A stretch of DNA of 64,000 nt from Phenylobacterium montanum (GCF_018135625.1 NZ_CP073078.1:3628501-3692500), one strand, 5' to 3'; shown: positions 27,618 to 37,018, numbered from the stretch's first letter. Program-made: numbers and translations. Notes: a model not told the origin generated them from the letters alone.

Positions 27618-28424
27618 TCAGAGCGCGAGGTCGGCGATCACCGGCGCGTGGTCGCTGGGCCGCTCCCAGGCGCGCACGTCGTCATGGATGCGGGCCTCGG
27701 CGCCCCGCCCGGCGAAGGCCTGGGCGTGCAGGGCGGGGGTGGCCCAGATGTGATCCAGCCTCAGGCCCCGGTTGGAGGCGCGGAAATCGGCGGCGCGATA
27801 GCTCCACCACGAAAACAGCTTGGTCGGGTCCGGCGTGGTCTCGCGCACCAGGTCGACGAAGCCGGCGGAGGCGCGCAGCTTCTCGATCGCCGCCAGCTCG
27901 ATCGGGGTGTGGCTGACGATCTTCAGCATCTGTTTGTGGCTCCAGACGTCGAATTCGCCGGGGGCCACGTTGAAGTCGCCGGTGATGACCAGGGGCGCCT
28001 TGGGGCCGGCCGCCGCGGCCTTGGCCGACAGCCGCTCGAGGAAATCGAGCTTGTGGTCGAACTTGGGGTTCAAGGTCCGGTCGGGGATGTCACCGCCCGC
28101 GGGGATGTAGAAGTTCTGGATCTCGACGCCCTGGACCTTCACGGCCACCGAGCGGGCATGACCCTCGCGACAGGCGCCCCAGTCGGCGCCCGGCTCCAGC
28201 GGCAGGCGCGAGGCGGTGGCCACGCCATGCCAGCCCTTCTGCCCGGCGATGGCCAGGTGCGGCAGGCCCATGGCCTCGAAGGCCTCGCGCGGGAACTCGG
28301 GCGCCTGGCACTTGATCTCCTGCATGCACAGCACATCCGGCTGCTGCTCGGCGACGAAACGGGCGACCTGCTCGACGCGCAGGCGGACGGAGTTGACGTT
28401 CCAGGTGCAGATTCGAAGGCGCAT
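27618..28424 (-). CDS. xthA: Exodeoxyribonuclease III
   Basis: AP endonuclease/3'-5' exonuclease for base-excision repair. The 268-residue product has the N-terminal RICTWNVNSVRLR, MQEIKCQ with the metal-binding glutamate, GGDIPD, VITGDFNVAP and the C-terminal WERPSDHAPVIADLAL with the catalytic Asp-His. A terminator-like hairpin on the same strand at 28453-28489 separates it from lolA upstream. Confidence 0.96.
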   Translation of the reverse strand: MRLRICTWNVNSVRLRVEQVARFVAEQQPDVLCMQEIKCQAPEFPREAFEAMGLPHLAIAGQKGWHGVATASRLPLEPGADWGACREGHARSVAVKVQGVEIQNFYIPAGGDIPDRTLNPKFDHKLDFLERLSAKAAAAGPKAPLVITGDFNVAPGEFDVWSHKQMLKIVSHTPIELAAIEKLRASAGFVDLVRETTPDPTKLFSWWSYRAADFRASNRGLRLDHIWATPALHAQAFAGRGAEARIHDDVRAWERPSDHAPVIADLAL

Positions 28425-28452
28425 GCCGGCTTCATCTCACGACCCGGCGCGC

Positions 28453-28489
28453 AAAAAAAGCGCCCGAGGCGGAGGGCCGCGCTCGGGCG
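28453..28489 (-). terminator. Intrinsic terminator between lolA and xthA
   Basis: On the minus strand an 8-bp perfect stem (CGCCCGAG paired with CTCGGGCG) around a 13-base loop is followed by C and seven Ts. It would end transcripts coming from lolA or from a small RNA starting in the AT-rich DNA near 28580-28650. It is 28 bases before the xthA start, so xthA would need a promoter within or just after it, or readthrough. Confidence 0.8.
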
Positions 28490-28577
28490 TCTGAAGTCGT
28501 CTCTCATGCCGCCGCCGGGAGGGGATTGGGATCCGGGACGGAAACAAAGCGTCGGAGGTCAGTCCTACGCCTCATGC
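28453..28577 (-). ncRNA. Candidate small RNA or attenuated leader upstream of xthA
   Basis: The 232-base lolA-xthA gap is unusually AT-rich at 28570-28650. On the minus strand it has a possible -35 element TTGACT (28607-28612) and an ATTTAA-like -10 about 18-20 bases downstream; the spacing is not ideal. About 115-125 bases later comes a strong intrinsic terminator. The transcript would contain C-rich stretches such as CCCCTCCC that can pair with ribosome-binding sites. It may instead be the end of the lolA mRNA or an xthA leader. Confidence 0.25.
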
Positions 28578-28656
28578 GTGTTAAATGTGCCACTTGGGGC
28601 AAAAAAAGTCAATACGAAATCCGTTTCAATCTTGATTGTGACGAATATGTCTCAAT

Positions 28657-29301
28657 TCAGGGCTGTGCCGCTGTCGCCCCCCCGCCACCCGGCGGCGCGA
28701 ACAGGGCAGGATCCAGCCCCGAGGTTGCATGAAGGCCCGTCAGACGAATGCGGGTGGTGCGGCCCTGGCCGTCGGTCAGGCTCCATTCGCGCAAGCGCAC
28801 GGGGGCGTCGGCGAACACCAGGGTGATCTGCCCCTGGGACCGGTGACGGGCGTCGACCGCGGTGAGGGCGAAACCGTCGCTGAAATGGTCGACATTGGTC
28901 ACGCTGACCCCGCGGTCCAGCCGCACGTGCTCGGCCAGGAACAGGGACAGGGGGGTCGCGCTCAGGGGATAGTGGTTCACCGTCTTCAGCCGGGGATCAT
29001 AGACCCAGACCCTGCGTCCGTCCGAGACCGTCACCATGCCGTAGGGCGGATCGTAGGCGAACCGCGCCCGGCCGGGCCGAGACAGGTAGAGGTCGCCATT
29101 GGTGGTGCGCCCGCGCGGGTCGGTCTGCTCGAAGCGGCCCTTCAGTTCGTTCAGCCCGTCCAGATAGGCGGCGGCCTTGGCCACCACCGCCTTGTCCTCG
29201 TCGCTGAGGTCGTCGGGCGAAGGCTGGGCCAGCACCGGCAGTGCGGCCAGCGAAAGGGCGCCGGCGAGAAGGCTGCGGCGGGTGGTCTGTCGATGGCTCA
29301 A
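28657..29301 (-). CDS. lolA: Outer-membrane lipoprotein carrier protein LolA
   Basis: Periplasmic chaperone that carries lipoproteins from LolCDE to the outer membrane. The 214-residue product has a signal peptide with a twin-arginine look (TTRRSLLAGALSLAALPVLA), then the LolA features LKGRFEQTDPRGRTTNGDLYL, RPGRARFAYDPPYGMVTVSDG and VWVYDPRLKTVNHYPLSATPL. I choose TTG 29301, which has AGGAG six bases upstream, over the more distal TTG at 29343. It follows ftsK on the same strand, as is common in alphaproteobacteria. Confidence 0.92.
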   Translation of the reverse strand: MSHRQTTRRSLLAGALSLAALPVLAQPSPDDLSDEDKAVVAKAAAYLDGLNELKGRFEQTDPRGRTTNGDLYLSRPGRARFAYDPPYGMVTVSDGRRVWVYDPRLKTVNHYPLSATPLSLFLAEHVRLDRGVSVTNVDHFSDGFALTAVDARHRSQGQITLVFADAPVRLREWSLTDGQGRTTRIRLTGLHATSGLDPALFAPPGGGGATAAQP

Positions 29302-29387
29302 GTCGGACTCCTCGGCTCGTTGCGCCGTTCTAACGCGCAACACGGCCGGAAAAGCAACGCGATCACGGCGCCAGTTTGGCGAAAGGC

Positions 29388-31787
29388 TCAGATCGGGGGG
29401 GGCGGCCCAGCCAGAATGTCCCGCTTGCCGGCGTGGTTGGCGGGGCCGACGATGCCCTCCTGCTCCATCCGCTCCATCAGCGAGGCGGCGCGGTTGTAGC
29501 CGATCTGCAGCCGGCGCTGGATGTAGCTGGTCGAGGCCTTGCGGTCGCGGGTGACCACGGCCACGGCGCGGTCATAGAGGTCGTCGCCCGAGCCGCCGCC
29601 CTCGCCGAACATGTCGCCGCCCTCGCCGTCCTCGTCGTCGCCGCCGGCGGTGATTTCCTCCAGATATTGCGGCTCGCCCTGGTCGCGCAGGAACTTGGCC
29701 ACCGCCTCGACCTCGCCGTCGCTGACGAACGGCCCGTGCAGGCGGGTGATGCGCCCGCCGCCGGCCATGTACAGCATGTCGCCCTGGCCCAGCAGCTGCT
29801 CGGCCCCCTGCTCGCCCATGATGGTGCGGCTGTCGATCTTGGAGGTGACCTGGAAGCTGATCCGGGTCGGGAAGTTGGCCTTGATGGTGCCGGTGATCAC
29901 GTCCACCGACGGGCGTTGGGTGGCCATGATCAGGTGGATGCCGGCGGCGCGGGCCATCTGGGCCAGGCGCTGGACAGCGCCCTCGATATCCTTGCCCGCC
30001 ACCATCATCAGGTCGGCGACCTCGTCGATCACCACCACCAGATAGGGCATGGGCTCTGGCCTGAGCTTCTCCTCCTCATAGACCGGGCGGCCCTGCTCGT
30101 CGAAGCCGGTCTGCACCGTGCGCACGAAATGCTCGCCCCTGGCCTGGGCCTCCAGCGCCTTTTCGTTGTAGCCGGCGACGTTGCGCACGCCGATCTTGGA
30201 CATCTTGCGATAGCGGTCCTCCATCTCGCGCACGGTCCATTTCAGCGCGACGATGGCCTTCTTCGGGTCGGTGACGACCGGCGCCAGGAGGTGCGGGATG
30301 CCGTCATAGACCGACAACTCCAGCATCTTGGGGTCGATCATGATGAAGCGGCACTGATGCGGGGCCAGGCGGTAGAGGATCGACAGGATCATGGCGTTGA
30401 CCCCCACCGACTTGCCCGAGCCGGTGGTGCCGGCGATGAGCAGGTGGGGCATCTTCGACAGGTCGACGATATAGGGCTCGCCGCCGATGGATTCGCCGAG
30501 CGCCAGGGGCAGGTTCTGGCTGGCGCGCTCGAACTCGGGGGCGGCCAGAAGGTCGCGCAGATAGACGGTCTCGCGGCGGGTGTTGGGCAGCTCGATGCCG
30601 ATGGCGTTGCGCCCCTGCACCACCGAGACGCGGCAGGCGGCGACGCTCATCGAGCGGGCGATGTCGTCCGACAGGGCCACCACCCGGGCGGACTTCACCC
30701 CGGGCGCGGGGACCAGTTCATAAAGGGTGACCACCGGGCCGGCGCGGATCTGGTCGACGGTTCCCTTGACCCCGAACTCGGCCAGCACGCTTTCCAGCAT
30801 GCGGGCATTCTGGCGCAGGGCGCCCTCGTCGAACATGGCCGAGCGCGGCTTGGGCTTGGCCAGCATGGACAGTTCCGGCAGGTGGAAGCCGCTGGGCCGG
30901 ACGAAGTCGAAGCTCTGCTGGTTCTCGCGCTGCTCGCGGTCCGAGCCGCGCGGGGCCGGCGTGCGCGGCGTCTTCACGGCGGGCTGGGCGCGCGGGTCGG
31001 CGTCGTCCTCGTCCGACTCGGGCGCGGCGGCGGCCGGAGTTCCCGCTGGCGGGTCGGCCGGCAGCTCGATGTGGACGCCACGGCGGGCGGGTCGTTCCTG
31101 TCTCGCGCGGGCCACCTCCGGTTCATGGCGGGGCGCAGGCTTCAGCTTGGGCGCTCGCGGGGCGCGGGGCGCGGTCAGGGCGGCGATGATGGCCATGGGG
31201 CTGAGGCGGCCCAGGCCGACGGCGGCGCCCAAGGTCACCGCGGCGACCACCGCCAGCACGCCGGCGCCGATCGTCCGCCCACCCGGAGCGTGGGCCATGC
31301 GCAGCAGGGCGGCGAAACCGTTCAGCAGGCTGTCGCCCCAGAAGCCGCCCAGGCCGCGGGCCAGGGGCCAGGTCGCCGGCGTCGGCAGGGCCGTCAGCAC
31401 CCCGGCCAGGGCCAGCAGGCCCACCAGGCCGAACCACATCCGCCGCCGCAGCACCGGGCGCGACAGGTCCGGATCGCGATCGGCGATCCGCCCGAGGCCC
31501 ATCACCAGCAATACTATGGCCAGCAGCCACGCGCCCAGGCCCAGGGACTGCAGCCCCAGGTCGGCCGCATCGGCGCCCAGCCGACCCATCAGGTTGTGCG
31601 GCCGCTCGCCGGACACCGCGTTCAGGCTCGGGTCCGTGACGCGATAGGTGGCGAAGGCGATCAAGAGGAACACACCGAGCGTCGCGGCCGCCACGCCGCG
31701 GAGGCGGGCAGCCATGGGATGGCGCCAGCCGGCCTCGGCCACCGCCCACATCCATTCCAGGCCCGACCGTCGCGCTACCCTGGCCAT
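29388..31787 (-). CDS. ftsK: DNA translocase FtsK
   Basis: Septum-anchored DNA pump that clears the terminus and activates dimer resolution. The 799-residue protein has about four N-terminal membrane spans (about 25-190), a short Pro/Arg/Glu-rich linker (about 205-300), the motor with Walker [14 protein letters not shown] and Walker [13 protein letters not shown], and the C-terminal gamma winged helix ([22 protein letters not shown]) that reads KOPS-type sequences. A CtrA-like box lies 49 bases upstream. lolA follows, 86 bases downstream. Confidence 0.97.
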   Translation of the reverse strand: MARVARRSGLEWMWAVAEAGWRHPMAARLRGVAAATLGVFLLIAFATYRVTDPSLNAVSGERPHNLMGRLGADAADLGLQSLGLGAWLLAIVLLVMGLGRIADRDPDLSRPVLRRRMWFGLVGLLALAGVLTALPTPATWPLARGLGGFWGDSLLNGFAALLRMAHAPGGRTIGAGVLAVVAAVTLGAAVGLGRLSPMAIIAALTAPRAPRAPKLKPAPRHEPEVARARQERPARRGVHIELPADPPAGTPAAAAPESDEDDADPRAQPAVKTPRTPAPRGSDREQRENQQSFDFVRPSGFHLPELSMLAKPKPRSAMFDEGALRQNARMLESVLAEFGVKGTVDQIRAGPVVTLYELVPAPGVKSARVVALSDDIARSMSVAACRVSVVQGRNAIGIELPNTRRETVYLRDLLAAPEFERASQNLPLALGESIGGEPYIVDLSKMPHLLIAGTTGSGKSVGVNAMILSILYRLAPHQCRFIMIDPKMLELSVYDGIPHLLAPVVTDPKKAIVALKWTVREMEDRYRKMSKIGVRNVAGYNEKALEAQARGEHFVRTVQTGFDEQGRPVYEEEKLRPEPMPYLVVVIDEVADLMMVAGKDIEGAVQRLAQMARAAGIHLIMATQRPSVDVITGTIKANFPTRISFQVTSKIDSRTIMGEQGAEQLLGQGDMLYMAGGGRITRLHGPFVSDGEVEAVAKFLRDQGEPQYLEEITAGGDDEDGEGGDMFGEGGGSGDDLYDRAVAVVTRDRKASTSYIQRRLQIGYNRAASLMERMEQEGIVGPANHAGKRDILAGPPPPI

Positions 31788-31835
31788 CGTACGCTGATAC
31801 TCCCTAAAGCCCGCCGCAGGTTTCGGCCAAGAGGG

Positions 31836-31850
31836 TTAAGGCGTGTTTAC
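31836..31850. promoter_or_regulatory. Candidate CtrA box upstream of ftsK
   Basis: TTAA-N7-TTAC followed by CATG: seven of the eight core bases match, with the extended CAT end seen in many CtrA sites. It lies 49-63 bases before the ftsK start, in the divergent gap with the gene at 31926. A cell-cycle link for ftsK is plausible but binding is unproved. Confidence 0.4.
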
Positions 31851-31925
31851 CATGGGCTGAATCGCAGCGCCGCACCGTTCGGATTTCAGCTTAATCCCGT
31901 CACGCCTCCAGGCTAAGATTCGCTC

Positions 31926-32387
31926 ATGGCGGAAGAACGTTTCATCGGCGGCTGGACCCGCTCCTCCCTCGCGGCGCGCACGCCCGAGGAACGCTATGCG
32001 ATCTGGAAGCGCGCCCGCGGCCTGAGAACCGCCGACGGCAACCAGCTGGCGCGCGAGATCGAGCTTCTAGGCCTGCCCTATGCCGAGCCCGCCCGGCTGG
32101 ACGACGACGATCCCATGCGCGCCCGCATGGCCGAGATCGTCACCTCGCCGGAGGGCCGCTCGGCCTGCATCGAGGCTACCCTCGACGGCCTGCCGGCCAT
32201 AGCCGGGGTCGATCCCCTGCTGCATGAGGAATTCGGCGCCGCCTACCGGCTCAGCGACGAGGCCGTGGCTACCGCCGCCGCCCTGGTGGCCGAGCTGATG
32301 ACGCGCGAGGGCTATGTGGACTCCGGGCGCAAGACCCTGCCCAACCGCTATGTCGCCCGCAGCGGCGTGTTCTGGAAGCGCGGCTGA
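31926..32387 (+). CDS. Uncharacterised 153-residue protein
   Basis: A soluble protein, not recognised with certainty. It begins MAEERFIGGWTRSSLAARTP and ends in GYVDSGRKTLPNRYVARSGVFWKRG; no signal peptide, membrane span or catalytic motif is visible. Codon use is like its neighbours. The stop is 3 bases before the TTG start of the metallopeptidase gene, so the two are likely one operon, divergent from ftsK. Confidence 0.65.
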   Translation: MAEERFIGGWTRSSLAARTPEERYAIWKRARGLRTADGNQLAREIELLGLPYAEPARLDDDDPMRARMAEIVTSPEGRSACIEATLDGLPAIAGVDPLLHEEFGAAYRLSDEAVATAAALVAELMTREGYVDSGRKTLPNRYVARSGVFWKRG

Positions 32388-32390
32388 GCC

Positions 32391-33152
32391 TTGAACCTGT
32401 TCTTTCGCCAGCGCCTGGCCGATGGCGACCGGATCGAGGTCGCCGGCGTGCCCGTGCGCCTGCGGGTCAACAGCCGCGCCCGCCGGGTCTCCCTGCGCCT
32501 CGACCTCGCCAGCGGCGAGATGGTGGCCACCGCCCCTAACCTGCGCCAGCTCTCGGCCGCGGCCGATTTCGCTCAGCAGCGGGCCGAGTGGATCCGCCAC
32601 CAGCTCGCCGCCCGACCGCAACCGCTAGGACTGGTCCCCGGCCAGGCGATCGAGGTCCTCGGCCGGCCCTGCCTTTTGGCCCATCGCCCTGGTCGCGCGG
32701 CCTTCCACCCCGCGGCGGGCGGCGAGCCGGCGCGGATCGGTGTCGGCGGCGACCCCGCGCGCTTTTCCAATGGCGTGATCCGTGTGCTCAAGGCCGAGGC
32801 CCTGGGCTTCCTGTCCGAACGCACCGAGGTTCATGTCGCCGCCATCGGCAAGCCTCTGCCCACGGTCAGCGTCGCCGACGCCCGCTCCCGCTGGGGCTCC
32901 TGCCGCCCGCCCCGCAGCCGCGGCTTCGGCGCCGAGTGCGAGGTCGGTCGCATCCGCTATTCCTGGCGCCTGATCCTGGCCCCTTACGCCGTCGCCGACT
33001 ACGTCGCCGCCCACGAGGTCGCCCACCTGGTGGAAGCCAACCACTCGCCGCGGTTCTGGGCGGTGGTAAAAGATCTGGTCGGCGACCACCGCCCGCACCG
33101 GGAATGGCTGCGGGAGCACGGTGCCCGGCTGCATGCGTTTGGGGGTGGGTGA
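32391..33152 (+). CDS. YgjP-type (DUF45) metallopeptidase
   Basis: A 253-residue protein of the YgjP/DUF45 family, predicted zinc metallopeptidases. The C-terminal domain has SVADARSRWGSCRPP, YSWRLILAP and HEVAHLVEANHSPRFWAVV, the HExxH motif with the downstream ligand region, and RPHREWLREHGARLHAF. The substrate is unknown. The TTG start at 32391 follows the previous stop by 3 bases. A palindromic repeat after the stop separates it from convergent leuB. Confidence 0.88.
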   Translation: MNLFFRQRLADGDRIEVAGVPVRLRVNSRARRVSLRLDLASGEMVATAPNLRQLSAAADFAQQRAEWIRHQLAARPQPLGLVPGQAIEVLGRPCLLAHRPGRAAFHPAAGGEPARIGVGGDPARFSNGVIRVLKAEALGFLSERTEVHVAAIGKPLPTVSVADARSRWGSCRPPRSRGFGAECEVGRIRYSWRLILAPYAVADYVAAHEVAHLVEANHSPRFWAVVKDLVGDHRPHREWLREHGARLHAFGGG

Positions 33153-33168
33153 GGCGCGGCCCTCAAAA

Positions 33169-33312
33169 CCTCGTCATCCCGGCCGGAGCGCAGCGAAGAG
33201 CCGGGACCCAGCCGCACCGACTTCGACGCCGCCATCGTCGCGCGTCGAGACCTGGTGTGCTGGGTCCCGGCTCTCCAGCCCGCTGCACGGGCCTCCGGCC
33301 GGGATGACGAGG
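33169..33312. repeat. Intergenic inverted repeat (CGTCATCCCGG family)
   Basis: Left arm 33169-33212 begins CCTCGTCATCCCGGCCGG and includes GAGCCGGGACCCAGC; right arm 33259-33312 is its complement in the same order, ending CCGGCCGGGATGACGAGG. The arms flank a 46-base core. This motif family is widespread between convergent genes in alphaproteobacteria. It sits between the metallopeptidase gene and leuB stops and could form a large hairpin in RNA from either strand. Confidence 0.85.
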
Positions 33313-33331
33313 TAAGGGGGCGGTAGGAAGC

Positions 33332-34384
33332 CTACAGCCCCTTCAACACAGCATCACCCATCTGCGCGGTCGTCAGCGACCCGCCGATGTCCCGCGTCCG
33401 CGCGCCTTCCTCCAGCGCCGCCTTGACCGCCGCGTTCAGCTTGTCGGCCAGGTCGGTGCGGCCCAGCGACCAGCGCAGGGCCATCTCGAAGGACAGGATC
33501 GCCGCCAGCGGGTTGGCCAGGCCCTGCCCCGCGATGTCAGGGGCCGAGCCGTGGATGGGCTCGTAGAGGCCGGGCTTGCCGGGATCGCCCAGGGCGGCGG
33601 AGGGCAGAAGGCCGATGCCCCCGGTCAGCATGGCCGCCTCGTCCGACAGGATGTCGCCGAACAGGTTGTCGGTGACGATCACGTCGAACTGCAGCGGGTT
33701 CTTGACCAGCTGCATGGCCGCGTTGTCGGCCAGCATGTGCTCCAGCTGCACGTCGGCATAGTCGCGGGCGTGCAGGGCGGTGACCACCTCGCGCCACAGA
33801 AGGCCCGTCTCCATGACGTTGGACTTCTCGCAGCTGGTCACCTTGTTGCGCCGGCCGCGGGCCAGCTCAAAGGCGACGCGGCTGACGCGTTCGATCTCGC
33901 TGGTCGTGTAGACCTGGGTGTCGACCCCGCGTTTCTGGCCGTCGGCCAGGGTTTCGATGCCCCGCGGCTGGCCGAAATAGACCCCGCCGGTCAGCTCGCG
34001 CACGATCATGATGTCGAGGCCGGAGACGAACTCCGGCTTCAGCGCCGAGGCGCCGGCCAGGGCGTCGAAGCAGATGGCGGGGCGCAGGTTGGCGTAGACG
34101 TTCATCGCCTGGCGCAGGCGCAAGAGGCCCGCTTCCGGCCGTTGAGCCCGCGGCGCGCCGGCCCACTTCGGCCCGCCGACCGCGCCCATCAGGACGGCGT
34201 CGCTGGCCAGGGCCACGGCCTCAGCCTCCTCCGTCAGCGGCGTGCCGAACTGGTCGAAGCTGGTCCCGCCGAAGGCCCGCTCCTCCAGCGTCAGGTCGTT
34301 GGCCAGCCGGCTGGCCACGCGGCGGACCTGTTCGATCACCTCCGGGCCGATGCCATCGCCCGGGAGAAGCAGAAGCGTGCTCAT
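33332..34384 (-). CDS. leuB: 3-isopropylmalate dehydrogenase
   Basis: Oxidises and decarboxylates 3-isopropylmalate in leucine synthesis. The 350-residue protein has [12 protein letters not shown] at the N terminus, [22 protein letters not shown] with the catalytic lysine, [24 protein letters not shown] and [21 protein letters not shown]. It lies 10 bases after the small monooxygenase gene and downstream of leuD; leuC is not in the window. Confidence 0.98.
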   Translation of the reverse strand: MSTLLLLPGDGIGPEVIEQVRRVASRLANDLTLEERAFGGTSFDQFGTPLTEEAEAVALASDAVLMGAVGGPKWAGAPRAQRPEAGLLRLRQAMNVYANLRPAICFDALAGASALKPEFVSGLDIMIVRELTGGVYFGQPRGIETLADGQKRGVDTQVYTTSEIERVSRVAFELARGRRNKVTSCEKSNVMETGLLWREVVTALHARDYADVQLEHMLADNAAMQLVKNPLQFDVIVTDNLFGDILSDEAAMLTGGIGLLPSAALGDPGKPGLYEPIHGSAPDIAGQGLANPLAAILSFEMALRWSLGRTDLADKLNAAVKAALEEGARTRDIGGSLTTAQMGDAVLKGL

Positions 34385-34394
34385 GGAAGGTCCT

Positions 34395-34697
34395 CTAGAT
34401 GACGCGCTCGTCGGCCACGTCGTAGGCGGTGATGCTGCGCTCGGAAACCCCGAACTCTGGCCACAATGCGCGCCATTTCGCCATGTGCTCGGTCTGGAAG
34501 TGTGCGGTCAGGGCGCCGCGGTCGCGCCAGACCTCAAAGACCCGGATCAGGCCCGGATCGGCCACGTCCTCGGCATAGCTGTAGACGATGCAGCCTTCCT
34601 CGGCGCGGGAGGCGTCCAGCATCTCGCGCATGTGCGGCAGGAACCGCTCCAGGCTGCCGGGCTGGACCCGCACGCTGCCGGCGACGATCACCTTCAT
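34395..34697 (-). CDS. Antibiotic biosynthesis monooxygenase (ABM) domain protein
   Basis: A 100-residue ABM-fold protein ([27 protein letters not shown], then [17 protein letters not shown] and [24 protein letters not shown] in order), a dimeric alpha/beta barrel family that includes small quinol-type monooxygenases. The family name does not imply antibiotic synthesis. The ATG overlaps the leuD stop by 4 bases, placing it translationally coupled between leuD and leuB; a link to leucine synthesis is unproved. Confidence 0.85.
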   Translation of the reverse strand: MKVIVAGSVRVQPGSLERFLPHMREMLDASRAEEGCIVYSYAEDVADPGLIRVFEVWRDRGALTAHFQTEHMAKWRALWPEFGVSERSITAYDVADERVI

Positions 34698-35308
34698 GGC
34701 CTGCGCTCCAGCCAGGGCTGGGCCAGCTTGCGGCGTTCTTCGAACAGGCCGATCTCGCCAGCGTGGACCAGGGTTTCGCCCACCGCGTCCAGGCCCTTCA
34801 GCAGCTTTTCCTTGCGGCCCGGGTCGATCTCGAAGGCGAAGGTCTTGCCCGAGGGCGAGACCACCGTCTGGCTCTCCAAGTCGACGCTGAAGATGTGATT
34901 GCCGCCCTTGGCCTCGTCCATCAACTCGCGCACCTGGGCTTCCGGCAGGGTCAGGGGCAGCAGGCCGTTGTTGAAGCAGTTGTTGTAGAAGATGTCGGCG
35001 AAGGACGGGGCGATCACGCAGCGGACGCCGAAGTCCAGGAGCGCCCAGGGCGCATGCTCGCGGCTGGAGCCGCAGCCGAAATTATCGCCGGCGATCAGCA
35101 CGCTGGCGCCCTGATAGGCGGCCTGGTTCAGCACGAAGTCGGGCCGTTCCTTGCCCTCGCCGTCGAAGCGCAGGTCGTAGAACAGGCCCTTGGCCAGGCC
35201 CTCGCGCTCCACGGTCTTGAGGAACTGCTTGGGGATGATCTGGTCGGTGTCCAGGTTGGCGATGGCCAGCGGGGCGGCCTTGCCGTCGAGATGGGTGAAG
35301 GGCTGCAT
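34694..35308 (-). CDS. leuD: 3-isopropylmalate dehydratase small subunit
   Basis: Small subunit of isopropylmalate isomerase, which works with LeuC. The 204-residue protein has [34 protein letters not shown] and [16 protein letters not shown]. Length is normal for the bacterial short form. Upstream by 11 bases is a VOC gene; downstream is the ABM gene and leuB. The large subunit gene leuC must lie elsewhere. Confidence 0.97.
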   Translation of the reverse strand: MQPFTHLDGKAAPLAIANLDTDQIIPKQFLKTVEREGLAKGLFYDLRFDGEGKERPDFVLNQAAYQGASVLIAGDNFGCGSSREHAPWALLDFGVRCVIAPSFADIFYNNCFNNGLLPLTLPEAQVRELMDEAKGGNHIFSVDLESQTVVSPSGKTFAFEIDPGRKEKLLKGLDAVGETLVHAGEIGLFEERRKLAQPWLERRP

Positions 35309-35319
35309 GGGAAAGACGC

Positions 35320-36123
35320 TTAATCGCTCGCGGCGCTCAAGACCAGAGTGGGAACGCCCGCGGTGCGGTCGCGGACGGTGAAGACGTGGGTGCCGGGCTT
35401 TCGGCCCTGGCGCACCTCCGAGACGTTGAAGCCGGCCGCGGCGATGCGCTCGCGGGCGGCGTGCGGGTCGCGGGTGCGCCAGGCGAGGCCGCCGAAGCGG
35501 TCAGGGCCGTCGCCGGTAGAGTCCAGACCATGGCCGATCTCGACCACGCTCTTCCCGCAGCGGAAGAACAGCAGCCGGCTGTTCCAGGCCGGGTTGGTGC
35601 GGTCCAGCCTGAGGTACAGCCCCAGCCGCGCGCCGTAGAGGGCCGCGGCCCGGTCCGGGTTCGGGGTCTGCACCACCACATGGTCCAGGGCGTGCAAGGC
35701 GGCGCCGTCGGTTAAGGCCGACCGTGGAATGGGCTCCGCCTCGCACAGCGCCAGCGGCAGGCCGTGGCTGGACTCCGGCGCGATGAACGCTGCCTTGAGC
35801 GCCGTTCCGGGCGCGGCGGCTACGGAAAGCCCGCGCCGCTCGCAGAGCTTGACCGCCGCCTCCAGGTCGGAGGTCGCGAAGGCGATGGCCAACAGCCCCT
35901 CGCCCTGCTCGGCCAGCCGGGCGCGCACCCGGTCGCCCGCAGGCCCTTCGCCCTCCGCCGCGATGATCTCGATCGCCAAATTCTCCAGCCTCAGCCAGGC
36001 CCGCCGCGCCCCACCGGCCGGTTCCGTCCGCTCCGCCGGGCGGCCGAGCAGCGCCTCGTAGGCCGCGGTCCCCGCCTCCAAGTCGGCGACGGCGAGGGCG
36101 ATGTGGTCTATGCCGGTGATCAT
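35320..36123 (-). CDS. VOC (glyoxalase-like) family protein
   Basis: A 267-residue protein with two VOC modules: the first starts at [17 protein letters not shown], the second at [24 protein letters not shown] with [17 protein letters not shown]. The two-module plan and the glutamate in VVEIGHG fit metal-dependent glyoxalase or dioxygenase-like enzymes, often annotated glyoxalase-like domain. The specific substrate cannot be named. It ends 11 bases before leuD and may share its transcript. Confidence 0.82.
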   Translation of the reverse strand: MITGIDHIALAVADLEAGTAAYEALLGRPAERTEPAGGARRAWLRLENLAIEIIAAEGEGPAGDRVRARLAEQGEGLLAIAFATSDLEAAVKLCERRGLSVAAAPGTALKAAFIAPESSHGLPLALCEAEPIPRSALTDGAALHALDHVVVQTPNPDRAAALYGARLGLYLRLDRTNPAWNSRLLFFRCGKSVVEIGHGLDSTGDGPDRFGGLAWRTRDPHAARERIAAAGFNVSEVRQGRKPGTHVFTVRDRTAGVPTLVLSAASD

Positions 36124-36169
36124 GGCCCGATCCTATACCGGGCTGTCGCATGGACGGGAGTCCGCGCCG

Positions 36170-36940
36170 TCACGTCAGGGCGAGCAGGGGCGCCAGCTTT
36201 TCGGGCCGCTTGGCCAGGTAGCGCCGCGCGGCCTTCATCATGTCGGCGATTTCCGGTTTCAGGTGCTTCAGGCCCTCCTCCGCCGGCGCCGCCTTCAGCT
36301 CGAGGAAGGTCGCCAGGGCGAAGGCCCAGCCGCGTGGCGAGAAATAGCCGGACCGCTGCGAGCGCCAGCCCTGCGAGAAGGTGTCGCCATGCTGCTCGAA
36401 GGTGAAGGCGGTGTTGGCGCTGAAGACGGCCAGGCCGCGATAGGCGACGCAAAGTTCGGTGGCCAGTTCGTGCCCAGCCTCGCCGCCCGGCGGCGGCTCC
36501 TCGACGGTGCAGAGCAGGAAATGCGACAGCTCGTGGGCGAAGGTCGCCACCAGCTGGGCCGGCTTGTCGACCAGTTCGCGCGCATAGCAGATGATCGCCT
36601 CGCCATTGACCACCTGGAACGTGCCGCCGGCCTGGCCGGTGCTTTGCAGCGCCCAGAATTCGCCGACCCGCGCGGTCGAGGCCCGCTCGCGGGCCTCCAG
36701 CCGGCAGGGCCAGTTCTGCATGCCCATCAGCTCGCGCACGCAGCTGAACACGTGCTCGGCCCGGGCCTCGCCGGCGGCTTCGCTAGGCGGGAAATAGTCG
36801 CGGCTGGGCAGGACCAGCGGCGTCTGGCGGACCAGACCCATGCCGCCGCGATGGCGCATCAGCCAGGCCCAGGTCTCCAGGTGCCAATCCTCAAGGTCGG
36901 CGTCCAGGAACCGAGGGCCCTTGAACAAGGATCCGAACAT
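36170..36940 (-). CDS. Uncharacterised protein with HELSH and HELATE motifs
   Basis: A 256-residue soluble protein I do not recognise. It has FAHELSHFLL, a HExxH zinc-protease motif, and about 25 residues later GHELATELCVAYRGL, where a glutamate or histidine could be the third ligand. No signal peptide or membrane span is seen. The pattern suggests a cytoplasmic gluzincin-like hydrolase; catalysis is unproved. The flanking genes (VOC, GFA) are separated by short gaps and give no functional clue. Confidence 0.6.
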   Translation of the reverse strand: MFGSLFKGPRFLDADLEDWHLETWAWLMRHRGGMGLVRQTPLVLPSRDYFPPSEAAGEARAEHVFSCVRELMGMQNWPCRLEARERASTARVGEFWALQSTGQAGGTFQVVNGEAIICYARELVDKPAQLVATFAHELSHFLLCTVEEPPPGGEAGHELATELCVAYRGLAVFSANTAFTFEQHGDTFSQGWRSQRSGYFSPRGWAFALATFLELKAAPAEEGLKHLKPEIADMMKAARRYLAKRPEKLAPLLALT

Positions 36941-37018
36941 GGGCGCCGTTCTCCCGCAATGGTTGTCCGCGGAAGCTTTACCGGAACAATAAGAGAACGC
37001 AAGTGGCGCCGCAGCCCT

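Noticed and set aside
29376-31916. 846-codon plus-strand frame opposite ftsK
   Set aside because: Low-complexity His/Gln/Gly-rich translation with no family feature, exactly antisense to ftsK codons; a typical GC-rich shadow.
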